From Daejeonella sp. (GTDB lineage Bacteria; Bacteroidota; Bacteroidia; Sphingobacteriales; Sphingobacteriaceae): a DNA stretch of 64,000 bases. Below the pieces are notes generated by a model. The model had not been told where the DNA came from. It ran no database searches and saw only the letters and a program-made list of their open reading frames with translations. The stretch is taken from positions 248,001 through 312,000 of the forward strand of contig NZ_JAFEIG010000020.1 in the NCBI RefSeq assembly GCF_017495225.1. Direction: 5' to 3'. The position numbers and the translations under genes are program-made. Below, in pieces: positions 35,204 to 44,052 of the stretch (position 1 is the first letter of the stretch; each line of letters opens with the position of its first letter).

Positions 35204-35671
35204 TTATAGATATGCGATACAATCCATTTCAACTAATGAGTCGCCAGGGACACCACCCTTAGCAACAGCAATTGTAGAACGTACTGGTGGTTTTTTACCA
35301 AAACGGCCTTTATAAACCTCATTCATTCCTTTATAATCAGCGATATCATTCAGGTAAACAGTAACTTTCAGTACCTTTTCCATTGAAGAACCCGCTTTAA
35401 TCAATTCTTTTTCTAATTCCTGTAATACAATTTCAGTATGAGATTTTATGTCAAAAGGGTCTGTGTGAGCACCTTTACCGGCAATGTAAACTAGTCCGTT
35501 ATGAATGGTATGCCCCGAGAAAAGTGGCACATCTTGGAAATTAGTAATGTTTCCAGCTTCTTTTTCTGGAGCTGATGAAATACCCTTCGCATCAGCAACC
35601 GCCGCAATACCGGTAACACCAACTACAGAAGCAAATAATTTCTTTAGGACTGATCTTCTTTCTGTTTTCAT
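35204..35671 (-). CDS. Exported RidA-family enamine/imine deaminase
   Basis: 155 residues from ATG 35671. The longer frame to 35722 would overlap the previous gene and adds an atypical leader. The N-terminus MKTERRSVLKKLFASVVG has a twin-arginine-like pair and hydrophobic stretch, cleaved near AVADAKG. The mature RidA fold shows VPLFSGHTIHNGLVYIAGKG and PPVRSTIAVAKGG, keeping the Arg that binds the carboxylate of the 2-aminoacrylate-type imine. RidA normally works in the cytosol to hydrolyse enamines/imines released by PLP enzymes; export is unusual and fits an exported PLP enzyme elsewhere in this window. It lies 26 bp after the SMP-30-like gene. Confidence 0.87.
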   Translation of the reverse strand: MKTERRSVLKKLFASVVGVTGIAAVADAKGISSAPEKEAGNITNFQDVPLFSGHTIHNGLVYIAGKGAHTDPFDIKSHTEIVLQELEKELIKAGSSMEKVLKVTVYLNDIADYKGMNEVYKGRFGKKPPVRSTIAVAKGGVPGDSLVEMDCIAYL

Positions 35672-35697
35672 ATTATTTCTTTTTTGATTTATGAATA

Positions 35698-36612
35698 TTA
35701 TTTCTTTTTTAACATTTGCCATTCACGGCCTGGTTTATCTACTCTAAAACTCTCTAAATAACCTTTATCTTGAAGCGTAATATAGGCTGTTTTACCATCT
35801 CTACCGCCAAAAGCAATATTACTTGGTAATTTGCCCAAGGTGTTAATTTCTCTAATTAATTTACCTTCTGGAGATAGCTTAACAACTGTGCCTTTACCAT
35901 GTCTGGTGATATATAAATTACCGTCAATGTCACATCTCATGCCGTCCATTCCAAAATCTGGAAATTCATGAATTAGTCGCTTATTACTTAGCTCCCCCTT
36001 TTCATTTAGATCATATTTCCAAACTTTACGCTGAACAGATTCGTTAACGTATAAATATTTATTATCTGGACTAACTTCAATACCATTAGTGGTACCCATG
36101 CTATCAAGCATGGTAGTTTTACCATCAAGATCGATTCTCCAAATTCGTCCAGTTCCAGCTTTCCAATTGGGGTCACTAGCGAATAAACGATCTTTATTAT
36201 CTATGGCAATATCATTTGGCTGACTCATGTTTGAATTATGTGCAAAAACAGTGATTTCCTTTGTCAACATATTGACTTTAAGGATATTATGTTTTGTATA
36301 ATCAGCGATAAGCATATTACCTTTACTATCAAAACGAATTCCGTTTCCTACGCTACCTGAAGGTAATTCAACAAATAAACTTGCTGTACCATCTAGAGAG
36401 ACTTGTCCGATTGTTCCTGGTTTTGCAAAATTAACTGCATAAACAGTCCCATTTGAACCAACTGCAGGGCCTTCAACTCCAGAAGGAAAGCTTTTCTCAG
36501 GTGTTAAAACTTTACTATTAAAAAGCTCTTGAGCATTAGCTCCCAAAAAAGGAGTAAAGAAAAGAGCTAAAAAACAAAAAGTTCTATTGATTGTATTTTT
36601 CTGAAAAACCAT
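35698..36612 (-). CDS. Exported SMP-30/gluconolactonase/LRE-family protein
   Basis: 304 residues with a signal peptide (cleavage after about GANA, residue 27). Six-bladed propeller of the SMP-30 type: EGPAVGSNGTVYAVNF holds the metal-binding Glu, QPNDIAIDNKDRLFASDPNW and GTTNGIEVSPDNKYLYVNES hold the Asn ligands, and DGMRCDIDGNLYIT holds the final Asp. A complete Ca/Zn site suggests active lactonase. In this cluster it would open lactones made by a sugar dehydrogenase. The RidA-like gene follows after 26 bp. Confidence 0.87.
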   Translation of the reverse strand: MVFQKNTINRTFCFLALFFTPFLGANAQELFNSKVLTPEKSFPSGVEGPAVGSNGTVYAVNFAKPGTIGQVSLDGTASLFVELPSGSVGNGIRFDSKGNMLIADYTKHNILKVNMLTKEITVFAHNSNMSQPNDIAIDNKDRLFASDPNWKAGTGRIWRIDLDGKTTMLDSMGTTNGIEVSPDNKYLYVNESVQRKVWKYDLNEKGELSNKRLIHEFPDFGMDGMRCDIDGNLYITRHGKGTVVKLSPEGKLIREINTLGKLPSNIAFGGRDGKTAYITLQDKGYLESFRVDKPGREWQMLKKK

Positions 36613-36787
36613 AAATAGTTATTATTAATTATTAAAGATAAGAGTTAAAATGGAGTGTTATCCCCTATTAAAAAAATATAATTATGCTTAATTTAAACCA
36701 TGTATAATTATCAAAGAATATGAATAATATTACAAATTAAAATCAATTTAGAATAGGACGATTGAATTAGAATCAGCTAATATCATT

Positions 36788-37330
36788 TTACTTCAAACTT
36801 AATATATATAAAATCATATCGCGCGCATCATCATCTGATAAATTGGGATGAGGAGACATAGGAACAGCACCCCAAACGCCACTTCCACCCACTTTGACTT
36901 TATTAATGAGATAGTCAATGTTGGCTTTGTTTTTTGCGTATTTATTAGCAATATCTTTATATGAAGGGCCTAGTACTTTATCTTGAACTTTATGGCATGC
37001 AAAGCAATCAGATTTTGAAATTAGGACTTCCCCATTCTTAATATTTTCAAGGTCTGAATTTTCTACTGCCTTTATTTGAGGTACATCTTTAATTTCTTTA
37101 GCCAATGGCTTTTTATTCTCCTCTACAGTGCTTGCTTTAACTTCAGTTGCTTTATTATCAGTTGTAGCGTCTTGTAATTGTGTAGTATTAGATGTGTCGG
37201 GAGATGCACTAATTTCAGTTGTATCAGCTGCTTTTAAAACAGTTGAATCAGATGAGGTGTTTGTTTTTTCAGTTGAGCTATTACAAGCAAATAAAAGGGT
37301 AGCTAAACCCATTAATAAAATTCTTTTCAT
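36788..37330 (-). CDS. Cytochrome c lipoprotein
   Basis: 180 residues. Lipobox LLFAC with Cys16, then a long Ser/Thr/Asp/Lys-rich linker (about 20-90) and a class I cytochrome c domain with CFACH (Cys109, Cys112, His113), LGPSYKDIANKYAKN, and a Met ligand in VPMSPHPNLSDDDARDMILYIL (Met158). Anchored in the envelope by a flexible stalk. It sits between the SMP-30-like gene (175 bp away) and the haloperoxidase-like gene (195 bp away); an electron carrier for the dehydrogenases is the natural reading. Confidence 0.9.
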   Translation of the reverse strand: MKRILLMGLATLLFACNSSTEKTNTSSDSTVLKAADTTEISASPDTSNTTQLQDATTDNKATEVKASTVEENKKPLAKEIKDVPQIKAVENSDLENIKNGEVLISKSDCFACHKVQDKVLGPSYKDIANKYAKNKANIDYLINKVKVGGSGVWGAVPMSPHPNLSDDDARDMILYILSLK

Positions 37331-37525
37331 TTTTAAATTAAACCTAAATGTTTATAAAATTGTATAACACAATTCTATTCAAAAAATCTCGGATTTTAAA
37401 TTAAAAAATGAAATATAGCAGCATTATTAACGCTAAACAGGCTAATGTTGAGAAATTGTTACAAAGTGTAAAAATCTATAAACAAATTAAAATTAAAAGC
37501 TATGCTGTTAAAATTCGGTATCAGT

Positions 37526-38830
37526 TTAGTTAAATTTTGAAGAAACTAAAGAACCAATTTTTTTACCTTCAATTAGCCCCTCTTCAATTGCTTCCCTATA
37601 GTGAATACCCCCATAAATACGGCTTATTGAAGCCTCTTGTGCAGCATGCTGTACATTTTTATAATCTCTATCAGGCCACCCCCAAGCACGCTCAGTATTA
37701 TCAGTAAAGGGGGTATTGGGTCCGAATATTTTATCTAAAATGGTTGCAGAAGCGCTAGAAATAATTGAGTGACCACTGGTATACTCAGGGAAAGGTGGTG
37801 TTTGTAAATAAGGTCGCCATGAATAATCTATATGTTGATTTATATAGGTTTCAGGTCTTAATAAATCATATTTAAACTTGGTATTCCAACAAGCAATAAA
37901 AGCATCGAAAATACCAATAGAAACATTGGCAAATGCATAAACTGTCTTATTAAAGTCGGCAGATTGATTTTTACAAACAATACCAGTTATACCCATCCAA
38001 TGCCCTCCTGGGGTCATTGCTTTAGTGGCAAACATTACGTGACCTGATACATTCATTCTAAAACCATTACAATCCCAAAAATCGGCGATGGCCTTTTGTT
38101 CTTGTGTGAGGTTTGTACCTACATCATAGACTTCTTTTGCTAGAGTATAAAATTTTGAATCCTTTTTAGTGCTAAAATCGCTTGGAGGATTTGGCAGAAA
38201 CTGACTAGCGGAATCAATTAATAAGGGCCTAATTTTCATCCAATTAGGTTCAACTGCTGGCATATATGCTGGAGGAGTTGGAACCCATCTACTTGAATCA
38301 CTATTGCTGACATTATATTTAATTGCACTTCTAGTTTCTTTGTAGTTATCTTTTTTAGCCCACTCGAAAATAGCCTGACTTACATTTTTCGCGTAAATTT
38401 CGGATGATTTTATCATTTCACTTGGCATACCATGTTTTTCAGCCAAATCAATATGATTATCAATTACAATCTGAATAGAATCTTTACTAAAAATCAAATT
38501 TTGCCCCATATACAAAAAAGCAAGAAGAGCGGTGAATTCTGTGTTTATTTTATTATTAGGCGACAAATTCAATTTAAAATCTTTTAATTTGGGTGCGATA
38601 GAAGAATATTCCGAATTAGACGCAATCACTTCATAGGCTGCAATATTACTATAAGCATAGATTCGACTTGCTACTGGGGGTGTAAATATATCATGAGTAA
38701 TTACCTTAGTTAAATCGCCCACAGCATTGGTATAAAGTTCTGGATTATTAAAAACAGATTTATAATCTTCCTTTTTTATACATGATGTAAGCAAAAGACA
38801 AACAAAAAAAACAGCAAATATATTTCTCAT
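37526..38830 (-). CDS. Vanadium-haloperoxidase/PAP2-like lipoprotein
   Basis: 434 residues. Lipobox LLLTSC with Cys17. The C-terminal part carries PAP2/vanadium-binding motifs: FPEYTSGHSIISSASATIL with the catalytic Ser-Gly-His, and SRIYGGIHYREAIEEG with the last-motif Arg and His. A Lys/Arg element of motif 1 is seen in KYDLLRPETYINQ. This matches the Bacteroidota vanadium-dependent haloperoxidase family, which is often near FG-GAP/UnbV genes. Either a haloperoxidase or a phosphatase is possible; the reaction is not known. Starts 33 bp after the dehydrogenase fusion gene. Confidence 0.85.
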   Translation of the reverse strand: MRNIFAVFFVCLLLTSCIKKEDYKSVFNNPELYTNAVGDLTKVITHDIFTPPVASRIYAYSNIAAYEVIASNSEYSSIAPKLKDFKLNLSPNNKINTEFTALLAFLYMGQNLIFSKDSIQIVIDNHIDLAEKHGMPSEMIKSSEIYAKNVSQAIFEWAKKDNYKETRSAIKYNVSNSDSSRWVPTPPAYMPAVEPNWMKIRPLLIDSASQFLPNPPSDFSTKKDSKFYTLAKEVYDVGTNLTQEQKAIADFWDCNGFRMNVSGHVMFATKAMTPGGHWMGITGIVCKNQSADFNKTVYAFANVSIGIFDAFIACWNTKFKYDLLRPETYINQHIDYSWRPYLQTPPFPEYTSGHSIISSASATILDKIFGPNTPFTDNTERAWGWPDRDYKNVQHAAQEASISRIYGGIHYREAIEEGLIEGKKIGSLVSSKFN

Positions 38831-38863
38831 TATTGTGATAAAATTTTACGGAAAAGCTACTAA

Positions 38864-40417
38864 TTAATCATTTTTATGTTGCAAAGGTAATATTCGTAAT
38901 AATAAACCTGTATCTTCTGTAAAGATGTACAAGAGTTTATCTTCACCGAAATTAACCCCCCTTATTCTGCCAAAATTATGCAATAATGATTCTTCTTTAA
39001 TTACTTTATCATCTTTTAAAACAAGACGAAAAAGTTTTTTTGTAGCTAAACCACCAATAAAAATATTTCCATCCCAGGCTGGATAAGTATTACCATAAAC
39101 AAAATCAAGATCTGAGGGCGCAAGAGCATAATGATACATAGGAGGCTCTATACCTTTTAAATACGGACTTTCAGAAATAATTGCACCATTATATTCTAAA
39201 CTAAATGTAGCAATTGGCCAACCATAATTAGCACCAGGTTTCAAGACATTTAATTCATCCCCCCCTAATTCGCCAAATTCTACACTGAGCATTCTATTAG
39301 ATTTAGGGTCTTTTCTCAAGCCTTGATGCATTCGGTGACCGAAGGTATAAATTTCTGGTAAAGCTCCTGGGGTTTTATAGAAAGGATTATCCTTGGGAAT
39401 AGATCCATCATCATTTAACCTCATAGTTTTTCCATCGTAATTAGAAAGGCTTTGAGAATTTTTGCGATCGCTATGGATACCAATTGTGAAGTATAAGTAA
39501 TTTTGTGAATCAAAGCCGATCTTACTACCAAAGTAGTTCCCTGAATTTTTAAAAGGCCCTGATTTGTAAATTATTGTATCATTTATAAATCTATTTCCAA
39601 TTAATTGGCCACGCATTAATGCTGTATATCCACTTGTACCTAAGTTTTTATTGGGTTCTATATAATATGATAAATAAATTAATCTGTTTTTTTCAAAATC
39701 AGGATGGGGTTTTATATCGCGTAAACTTTTGGGAATATTCCCAATAAGAGTATCAATTTTATTTCCATTTTGGAATTGTAAAAGCCTACCACTCCTTTCC
39801 GCAATTAAGCTTATACCATTAGGTAAAAAGCTCATACTCCATGGCCTGATGAGTCCCGAAGCAATTGTATCAACCATAAAAACTAAGTCATCAGAGGCTG
39901 TAGCATTACTTACAAGCTTTGGCACTGGGAAGTAACTACTTTGTAAATTAGATTTTATATAATATTTGTTTATTGGTACAGATTTAGATTTAACGTTTGC
40001 ACTATATTTAGCAAACTGCCGAATATAGGCTATTAGTTGCCAACGTTTTTCTTCGGATAATGCGAAATTATAGGCTGGCATAACACCTCTACCATTGCTC
40101 AACTTCCAAAAAATTGAGCCATCTGTTTGATTCACGAATTTTTTATCGTGAAAATTTGCTGGCTCTATATTAAATCTACCAGGTTGGCCATTCCCTAAAC
40201 CATCTTGACCGTGACAACTAACACATAAGGTATTATAAAGCTTTTCACCTTCTGAAATAAATGGTGGTGAAAATGGCATGGGACTAATTATTGTATCGGC
40301 AAAAGCTGGAGCCTTCCAAGGATCTTGCTTTAAATAATTAGATTTAAAAGATAGAATAAACAGTGGAATTGATAGAATAATTAGAAAAACTAAGAGCTTA
40401 TATCTTATAAAAACCAT
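38864..40417 (-). CDS. Cytochrome c-PQQ-type sugar dehydrogenase fusion
   Basis: 517 residues. An N-terminal membrane anchor (about 5-24) is followed by a cytochrome c domain (CVSCH: Cys65, Cys68, His69; Met113 in RGVMPAYN) and a glucose/sorbosone-dehydrogenase propeller (about 170-515) with PWSMSFLPNGISLIAERSG, GHRMHQGLRKDP, GELGGDELNVLKPGANYGWP. The last pattern is the PQQ-site region of soluble glucose dehydrogenases. The cytochrome should receive electrons from the propeller domain inside one chain. The same two modules are separate genes at 34642 and 33175. Substrate unknown. Confidence 0.88.
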   Translation of the reverse strand: MVFIRYKLLVFLIILSIPLFILSFKSNYLKQDPWKAPAFADTIISPMPFSPPFISEGEKLYNTLCVSCHGQDGLGNGQPGRFNIEPANFHDKKFVNQTDGSIFWKLSNGRGVMPAYNFALSEEKRWQLIAYIRQFAKYSANVKSKSVPINKYYIKSNLQSSYFPVPKLVSNATASDDLVFMVDTIASGLIRPWSMSFLPNGISLIAERSGRLLQFQNGNKIDTLIGNIPKSLRDIKPHPDFEKNRLIYLSYYIEPNKNLGTSGYTALMRGQLIGNRFINDTIIYKSGPFKNSGNYFGSKIGFDSQNYLYFTIGIHSDRKNSQSLSNYDGKTMRLNDDGSIPKDNPFYKTPGALPEIYTFGHRMHQGLRKDPKSNRMLSVEFGELGGDELNVLKPGANYGWPIATFSLEYNGAIISESPYLKGIEPPMYHYALAPSDLDFVYGNTYPAWDGNIFIGGLATKKLFRLVLKDDKVIKEESLLHNFGRIRGVNFGEDKLLYIFTEDTGLLLRILPLQHKND

Positions 40418-40482
40418 TGCTTAAAGGGCTAAAAAAGAATAATAAACGACATTATTTATTAATCTAAAAAGAACATATCAAT

Positions 40483-43400
40483 TTAATAATTAATTTTCAA
40501 AAATTGCAAATTTGAATTGTTAACTCCGAAAATGAATTTTTCATTAGCCTTAGATCCAGAATTAATTGTTGTTAAACTCCTTACATCGCCATTAATTTTT
40601 AAACCACTTTGTCTTTGTGGAACATAATTAAACGTTCCATTTCCATTTCCAGTCAATAAAACCCCATTATTGGCATTAAATTGTCCGAATTTTATCCTTG
40701 TAGAGGAGTTATTACCTGCCAACAATAAATCCTTTTTACCATCTTTATTTACATCTAAGGATGTTAAAGCATAAATAGGTGCATATTGAACTTCAATTGG
40801 CAAGCTCTTTAACTTAAATCCATCTTTGGTATTTTCAAGGTAAACAGTTTCAAGAATTTCGGCTTTAAGAACCTTTGCATCACTTAATTGAGATTCGGTG
40901 AATAAATCACTAATTGTAGCATTTGCGTATTTATAGTATTCTAAGAAATTATTTTTTATTTGAGGCAACTGATCTGCAAGATCATCACGAGAAGCAGCAG
41001 GATAAGAGACTCCACCTAGGAAATAACAGAATATAGGATCAATTGACCCATTACCATCAAAATCTTTATAGTAAAGGCTCAATGGTTCCTTTTCACTCGC
41101 TTTAAATTGAGCATTAAATCCTAAGTTACCAATTATAAGATCAGCGTCGCCATCATTATCAAAATCATCTGCATAAATCCTATTCCACCAGCCTGTAGAA
41201 GCAAATTTGATATAACTGGATGAAGCATCCACAAGTTTGCCACTTTTATTGAGAAAAACCTTTATTGGCATCCATTCGCCAACAATAATCAAGTCTTTAA
41301 TTTTATCATTATTTAAATCAAGCCAAAGAGCATCAGTAACCATTCCAATTTCTTTAATCTGAGGGGCTATAGTTGAGGATAAATCAGAGAAATTGCCCTT
41401 TTTATCATTTATCAGAATTTTACTTTCAGGAGAAACAGGATACATCCCAGGAATGAGTCGGCCACCAACAAAAAGATCTAAAAAGCCATCACCGTTTATA
41501 TCAGAAGCTTTAACCACTCCTGTGCTAATCAACATATTAGGTAATGCTGAAAGTTTACGTGCAAAATCCCCTTTCCCGTCATTTAAATAGATCCTGTCTT
41601 GAAGTAAACTATTATCATATGAAAATTCATAACCACCGCTTGCCACATATAAATCTAGATCACCATCATTGTCAATATCAAGAAACTCAGCGGAGGTATC
41701 TTCAGATTGAGCATCATCATCAATAGAAGGTGAAGACTTTTTATTGAATAGGCCATTTTTGGATTGAATAAATAATGTTCCAGCCTGATTAGCGGCACCA
41801 CCAATAAATAAATCATCAAGGCCATCGCCATTTACATCCCCTTTAGCCATGCAGGGGCCTTGTCTAGATAAGTAATTTGGCATTAAAGATTGAACAGTAA
41901 AGTCATTAAATGCATTTTCAACATGTGCATGATTAATTGATGTTGTAGCAGACAAATATGGAATAAACGAATCTTCAACAACAGATTTCAACTCAATATC
42001 AGCATTTTTAAAATCAATGGATAGCGTTTGATTAACCTTTACATTAGTTAATTTTTGAATTTTATCAGTTGGCCAAATAACTAATAAAGAATCTAAAACT
42101 TTTATTTCTCCTAAACCAAAATTTAAAACCGGATCAACAGAAGATTGAAAACCACGAGAAAGAAATTGTTCTTGAAAGTATTTCTTTCCTTTACTATAAG
42201 CAATAACCTTAGCACCAATACCAAGCGAATTATTCTTATCTCCTTTTAATTTTACTTTGAGGTAAGAATTAGGCTTAATTACTTCACTATTATTTCTGTA
42301 TATACTAACATAGTCGTTAATATTAGAAACGATTAAGTCCATATCCCCATCATTATCCAAATCGGCATAGGCAGCGCCGGATGAAATACCAGATTGATCG
42401 ATTCCCCAGTCTATATTTTTTTTAACAAATCGGTCATTTCCCATATTCTGAAAAGCATAATTTGGCATTTTTATAGTGGGCATTTTTTCGATATAATCTT
42501 TGACAGAAGTTTCTTTTCCTACTTGCCTAGATTTAATAGTTTGATCCATGGTAAACTTAAGAAAATCCATGTCTGTATAATCTTTAACATAACCATTAGT
42601 GATGAATAGGTCTTTATTTCCATCATTATCAAAATCTGTAAACAAAGCAGACCAGCTCCAATCAGTATTAGAAACTCCTGCTAATTGACCAATTTCAGAA
42701 AAAGTACCATCACCATTATTTTTCTGAAGCATATTTCGACTAAACTGATAATAAAAACCTTTGTTAAACAAAAACTGCATTTTATCGAAATTTTCGGATC
42801 CAGAATGCATTTTTTGTGTTTTATTATCTTCAGGCAACATATCAAGAGTTATTAAATCAGTATGACCATCATTATTATAATCAGCAATATCTGATCCCAT
42901 TGAATACATCGAAATCTGATCCATCGATTCAGTCAATTTATCTGTAAATGTTCCATTTCCATTATTGACAAAAAGATAATCTGGTTCATTGAAATCGTTA
43001 GAAACATAAATATCAGGCCAGCTATCAGCGTTAACATCCGAAATGGCTACACCAAGACCAAAACTTAAAACATTAGAAGTGATACCTGCTTCAATGCTGA
43101 CATCTTTAAAATACCCATTATCATTACGATATAACTTAGTAGCAAAGTTTGGATCTCTTAGTTTTCGTAATTGTAAATTTTCTTGAATACCTGTACTGTA
43201 TTGTTGTAAAGAGTGATTGATAAGAAACATATCCAAATCACCATCTTTATCAAAATCAAAAAAGGATGCTTGTGTTGAATATCCGTCATCTGCTAAACCA
43301 TATTCTTCAGCCCGTTCAGTAAATGTTAAATCACCATTATTAATAAAAAAAAGATTTTTCCTTCTTTCTGGATTTATATCTGCAGATCTTGAAACATAAA

Positions 43401-43779
43401 TATCTAAAAATCCATCGCCATTAATATCTACCATGGTTGAACCTGTACACCATCCTTCTAACAGTGAAATTCCACTTTTAGAAGTAATATCTTCAAATTT
43501 AAAATCACCCTTATTCAAGTAGAGTTTATTTTTTACCATGTTACCAGTAAAAAATAAATCTAACAAGCCATCATTATTTATATCACCAACACTAACACCA
43601 GAACCATTATAGAAATAAGAATAATTCATCACGTTTAGTTCATCCCCTTCAACGAGCATGTTTCTAAACTCAACACCAGTGTCGCTCTTGTCAAGTAGAG
43701 TAAATAATTTATTGTTGTTATTACCGCAAGAAGTAAACAGAAAAACGGCTATAAATAATGAATAAAAGACTTTGGCCAT
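40483..43779 (-). CDS. FG-GAP/VCBS-repeat and UnbV-domain lipoprotein
   Basis: 1098 residues. Lipobox FLFTSC with Cys18. At least 13 copies of a Ca-binding DxDxDGxxDL-type loop are visible, for example DINNDGLLDLFFTGN, DFDKDGDLDMFLIN, DFDNDGNKDLFITNG and DVNKDGKKDLLLAGN, in two blocks that form integrin-like propellers. Between them (about 530-605) lies the ASPIC/UnbV domain with VDPVLNFGLGE and DSLLVIWPTDKIQ. Such proteins are common beside SusC/SusD loci and are thought to bind polymers or proteins at the surface. No enzyme motif seen. It is the first gene of the exported block, 65 bp before the dehydrogenase fusion. Confidence 0.88.
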   Translation of the reverse strand: MAKVFYSLFIAVFLFTSCGNNNNKLFTLLDKSDTGVEFRNMLVEGDELNVMNYSYFYNGSGVSVGDINNDGLLDLFFTGNMVKNKLYLNKGDFKFEDITSKSGISLLEGWCTGSTMVDINGDGFLDIYVSRSADINPERRKNLFFINNGDLTFTERAEEYGLADDGYSTQASFFDFDKDGDLDMFLINHSLQQYSTGIQENLQLRKLRDPNFATKLYRNDNGYFKDVSIEAGITSNVLSFGLGVAISDVNADSWPDIYVSNDFNEPDYLFVNNGNGTFTDKLTESMDQISMYSMGSDIADYNNDGHTDLITLDMLPEDNKTQKMHSGSENFDKMQFLFNKGFYYQFSRNMLQKNNGDGTFSEIGQLAGVSNTDWSWSALFTDFDNDGNKDLFITNGYVKDYTDMDFLKFTMDQTIKSRQVGKETSVKDYIEKMPTIKMPNYAFQNMGNDRFVKKNIDWGIDQSGISSGAAYADLDNDGDMDLIVSNINDYVSIYRNNSEVIKPNSYLKVKLKGDKNNSLGIGAKVIAYSKGKKYFQEQFLSRGFQSSVDPVLNFGLGEIKVLDSLLVIWPTDKIQKLTNVKVNQTLSIDFKNADIELKSVVEDSFIPYLSATTSINHAHVENAFNDFTVQSLMPNYLSRQGPCMAKGDVNGDGLDDLFIGGAANQAGTLFIQSKNGLFNKKSSPSIDDDAQSEDTSAEFLDIDNDGDLDLYVASGGYEFSYDNSLLQDRIYLNDGKGDFARKLSALPNMLISTGVVKASDINGDGFLDLFVGGRLIPGMYPVSPESKILINDKKGNFSDLSSTIAPQIKEIGMVTDALWLDLNNDKIKDLIIVGEWMPIKVFLNKSGKLVDASSSYIKFASTGWWNRIYADDFDNDGDADLIIGNLGFNAQFKASEKEPLSLYYKDFDGNGSIDPIFCYFLGGVSYPAASRDDLADQLPQIKNNFLEYYKYANATISDLFTESQLSDAKVLKAEILETVYLENTKDGFKLKSLPIEVQYAPIYALTSLDVNKDGKKDLLLAGNNSSTRIKFGQFNANNGVLLTGNGNGTFNYVPQRQSGLKINGDVRSLTTINSGSKANEKFIFGVNNSNLQFLKINY

Positions 43780-43993
43780 ATAAATTCTAAAGATTTAGTA
43801 TAAATTAATGTTGCGAACAAAGGAATTACATTATAAATTCCATTAAAAAACTTATGATATACTTGTTAAGATAACAATTATATAAAAATAAATATAGGAA
43901 AGAAAAAACAAAAGCTCTTCAGAATAATAAAAAATAAGGCTTAGAGACTCAAATAAATGTAAAATCAAGAATAGGATGATAAAAAACCTTTAA

Positions 43994-44036
43994 AACAAGA
44001 AAGCCACCTCAAAATTTAAGAGGTGGCTTTCTTGTT
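43994..44036 (-). terminator. Terminator of the first susCD operon
   Basis: Perfect 17-bp hairpin AACAAGAAAGCCACCTC / GAGGTGGCTTTCTTGTT with a 9-nt loop, followed on the minus strand by a T-rich run. It lies 17 bp beyond the SusD stop. The 273-bp gap to the FG-GAP gene otherwise holds nothing recognisable. Confidence 0.88.
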
Positions 44037-44052
44037 AAATTATCAGATGAAA

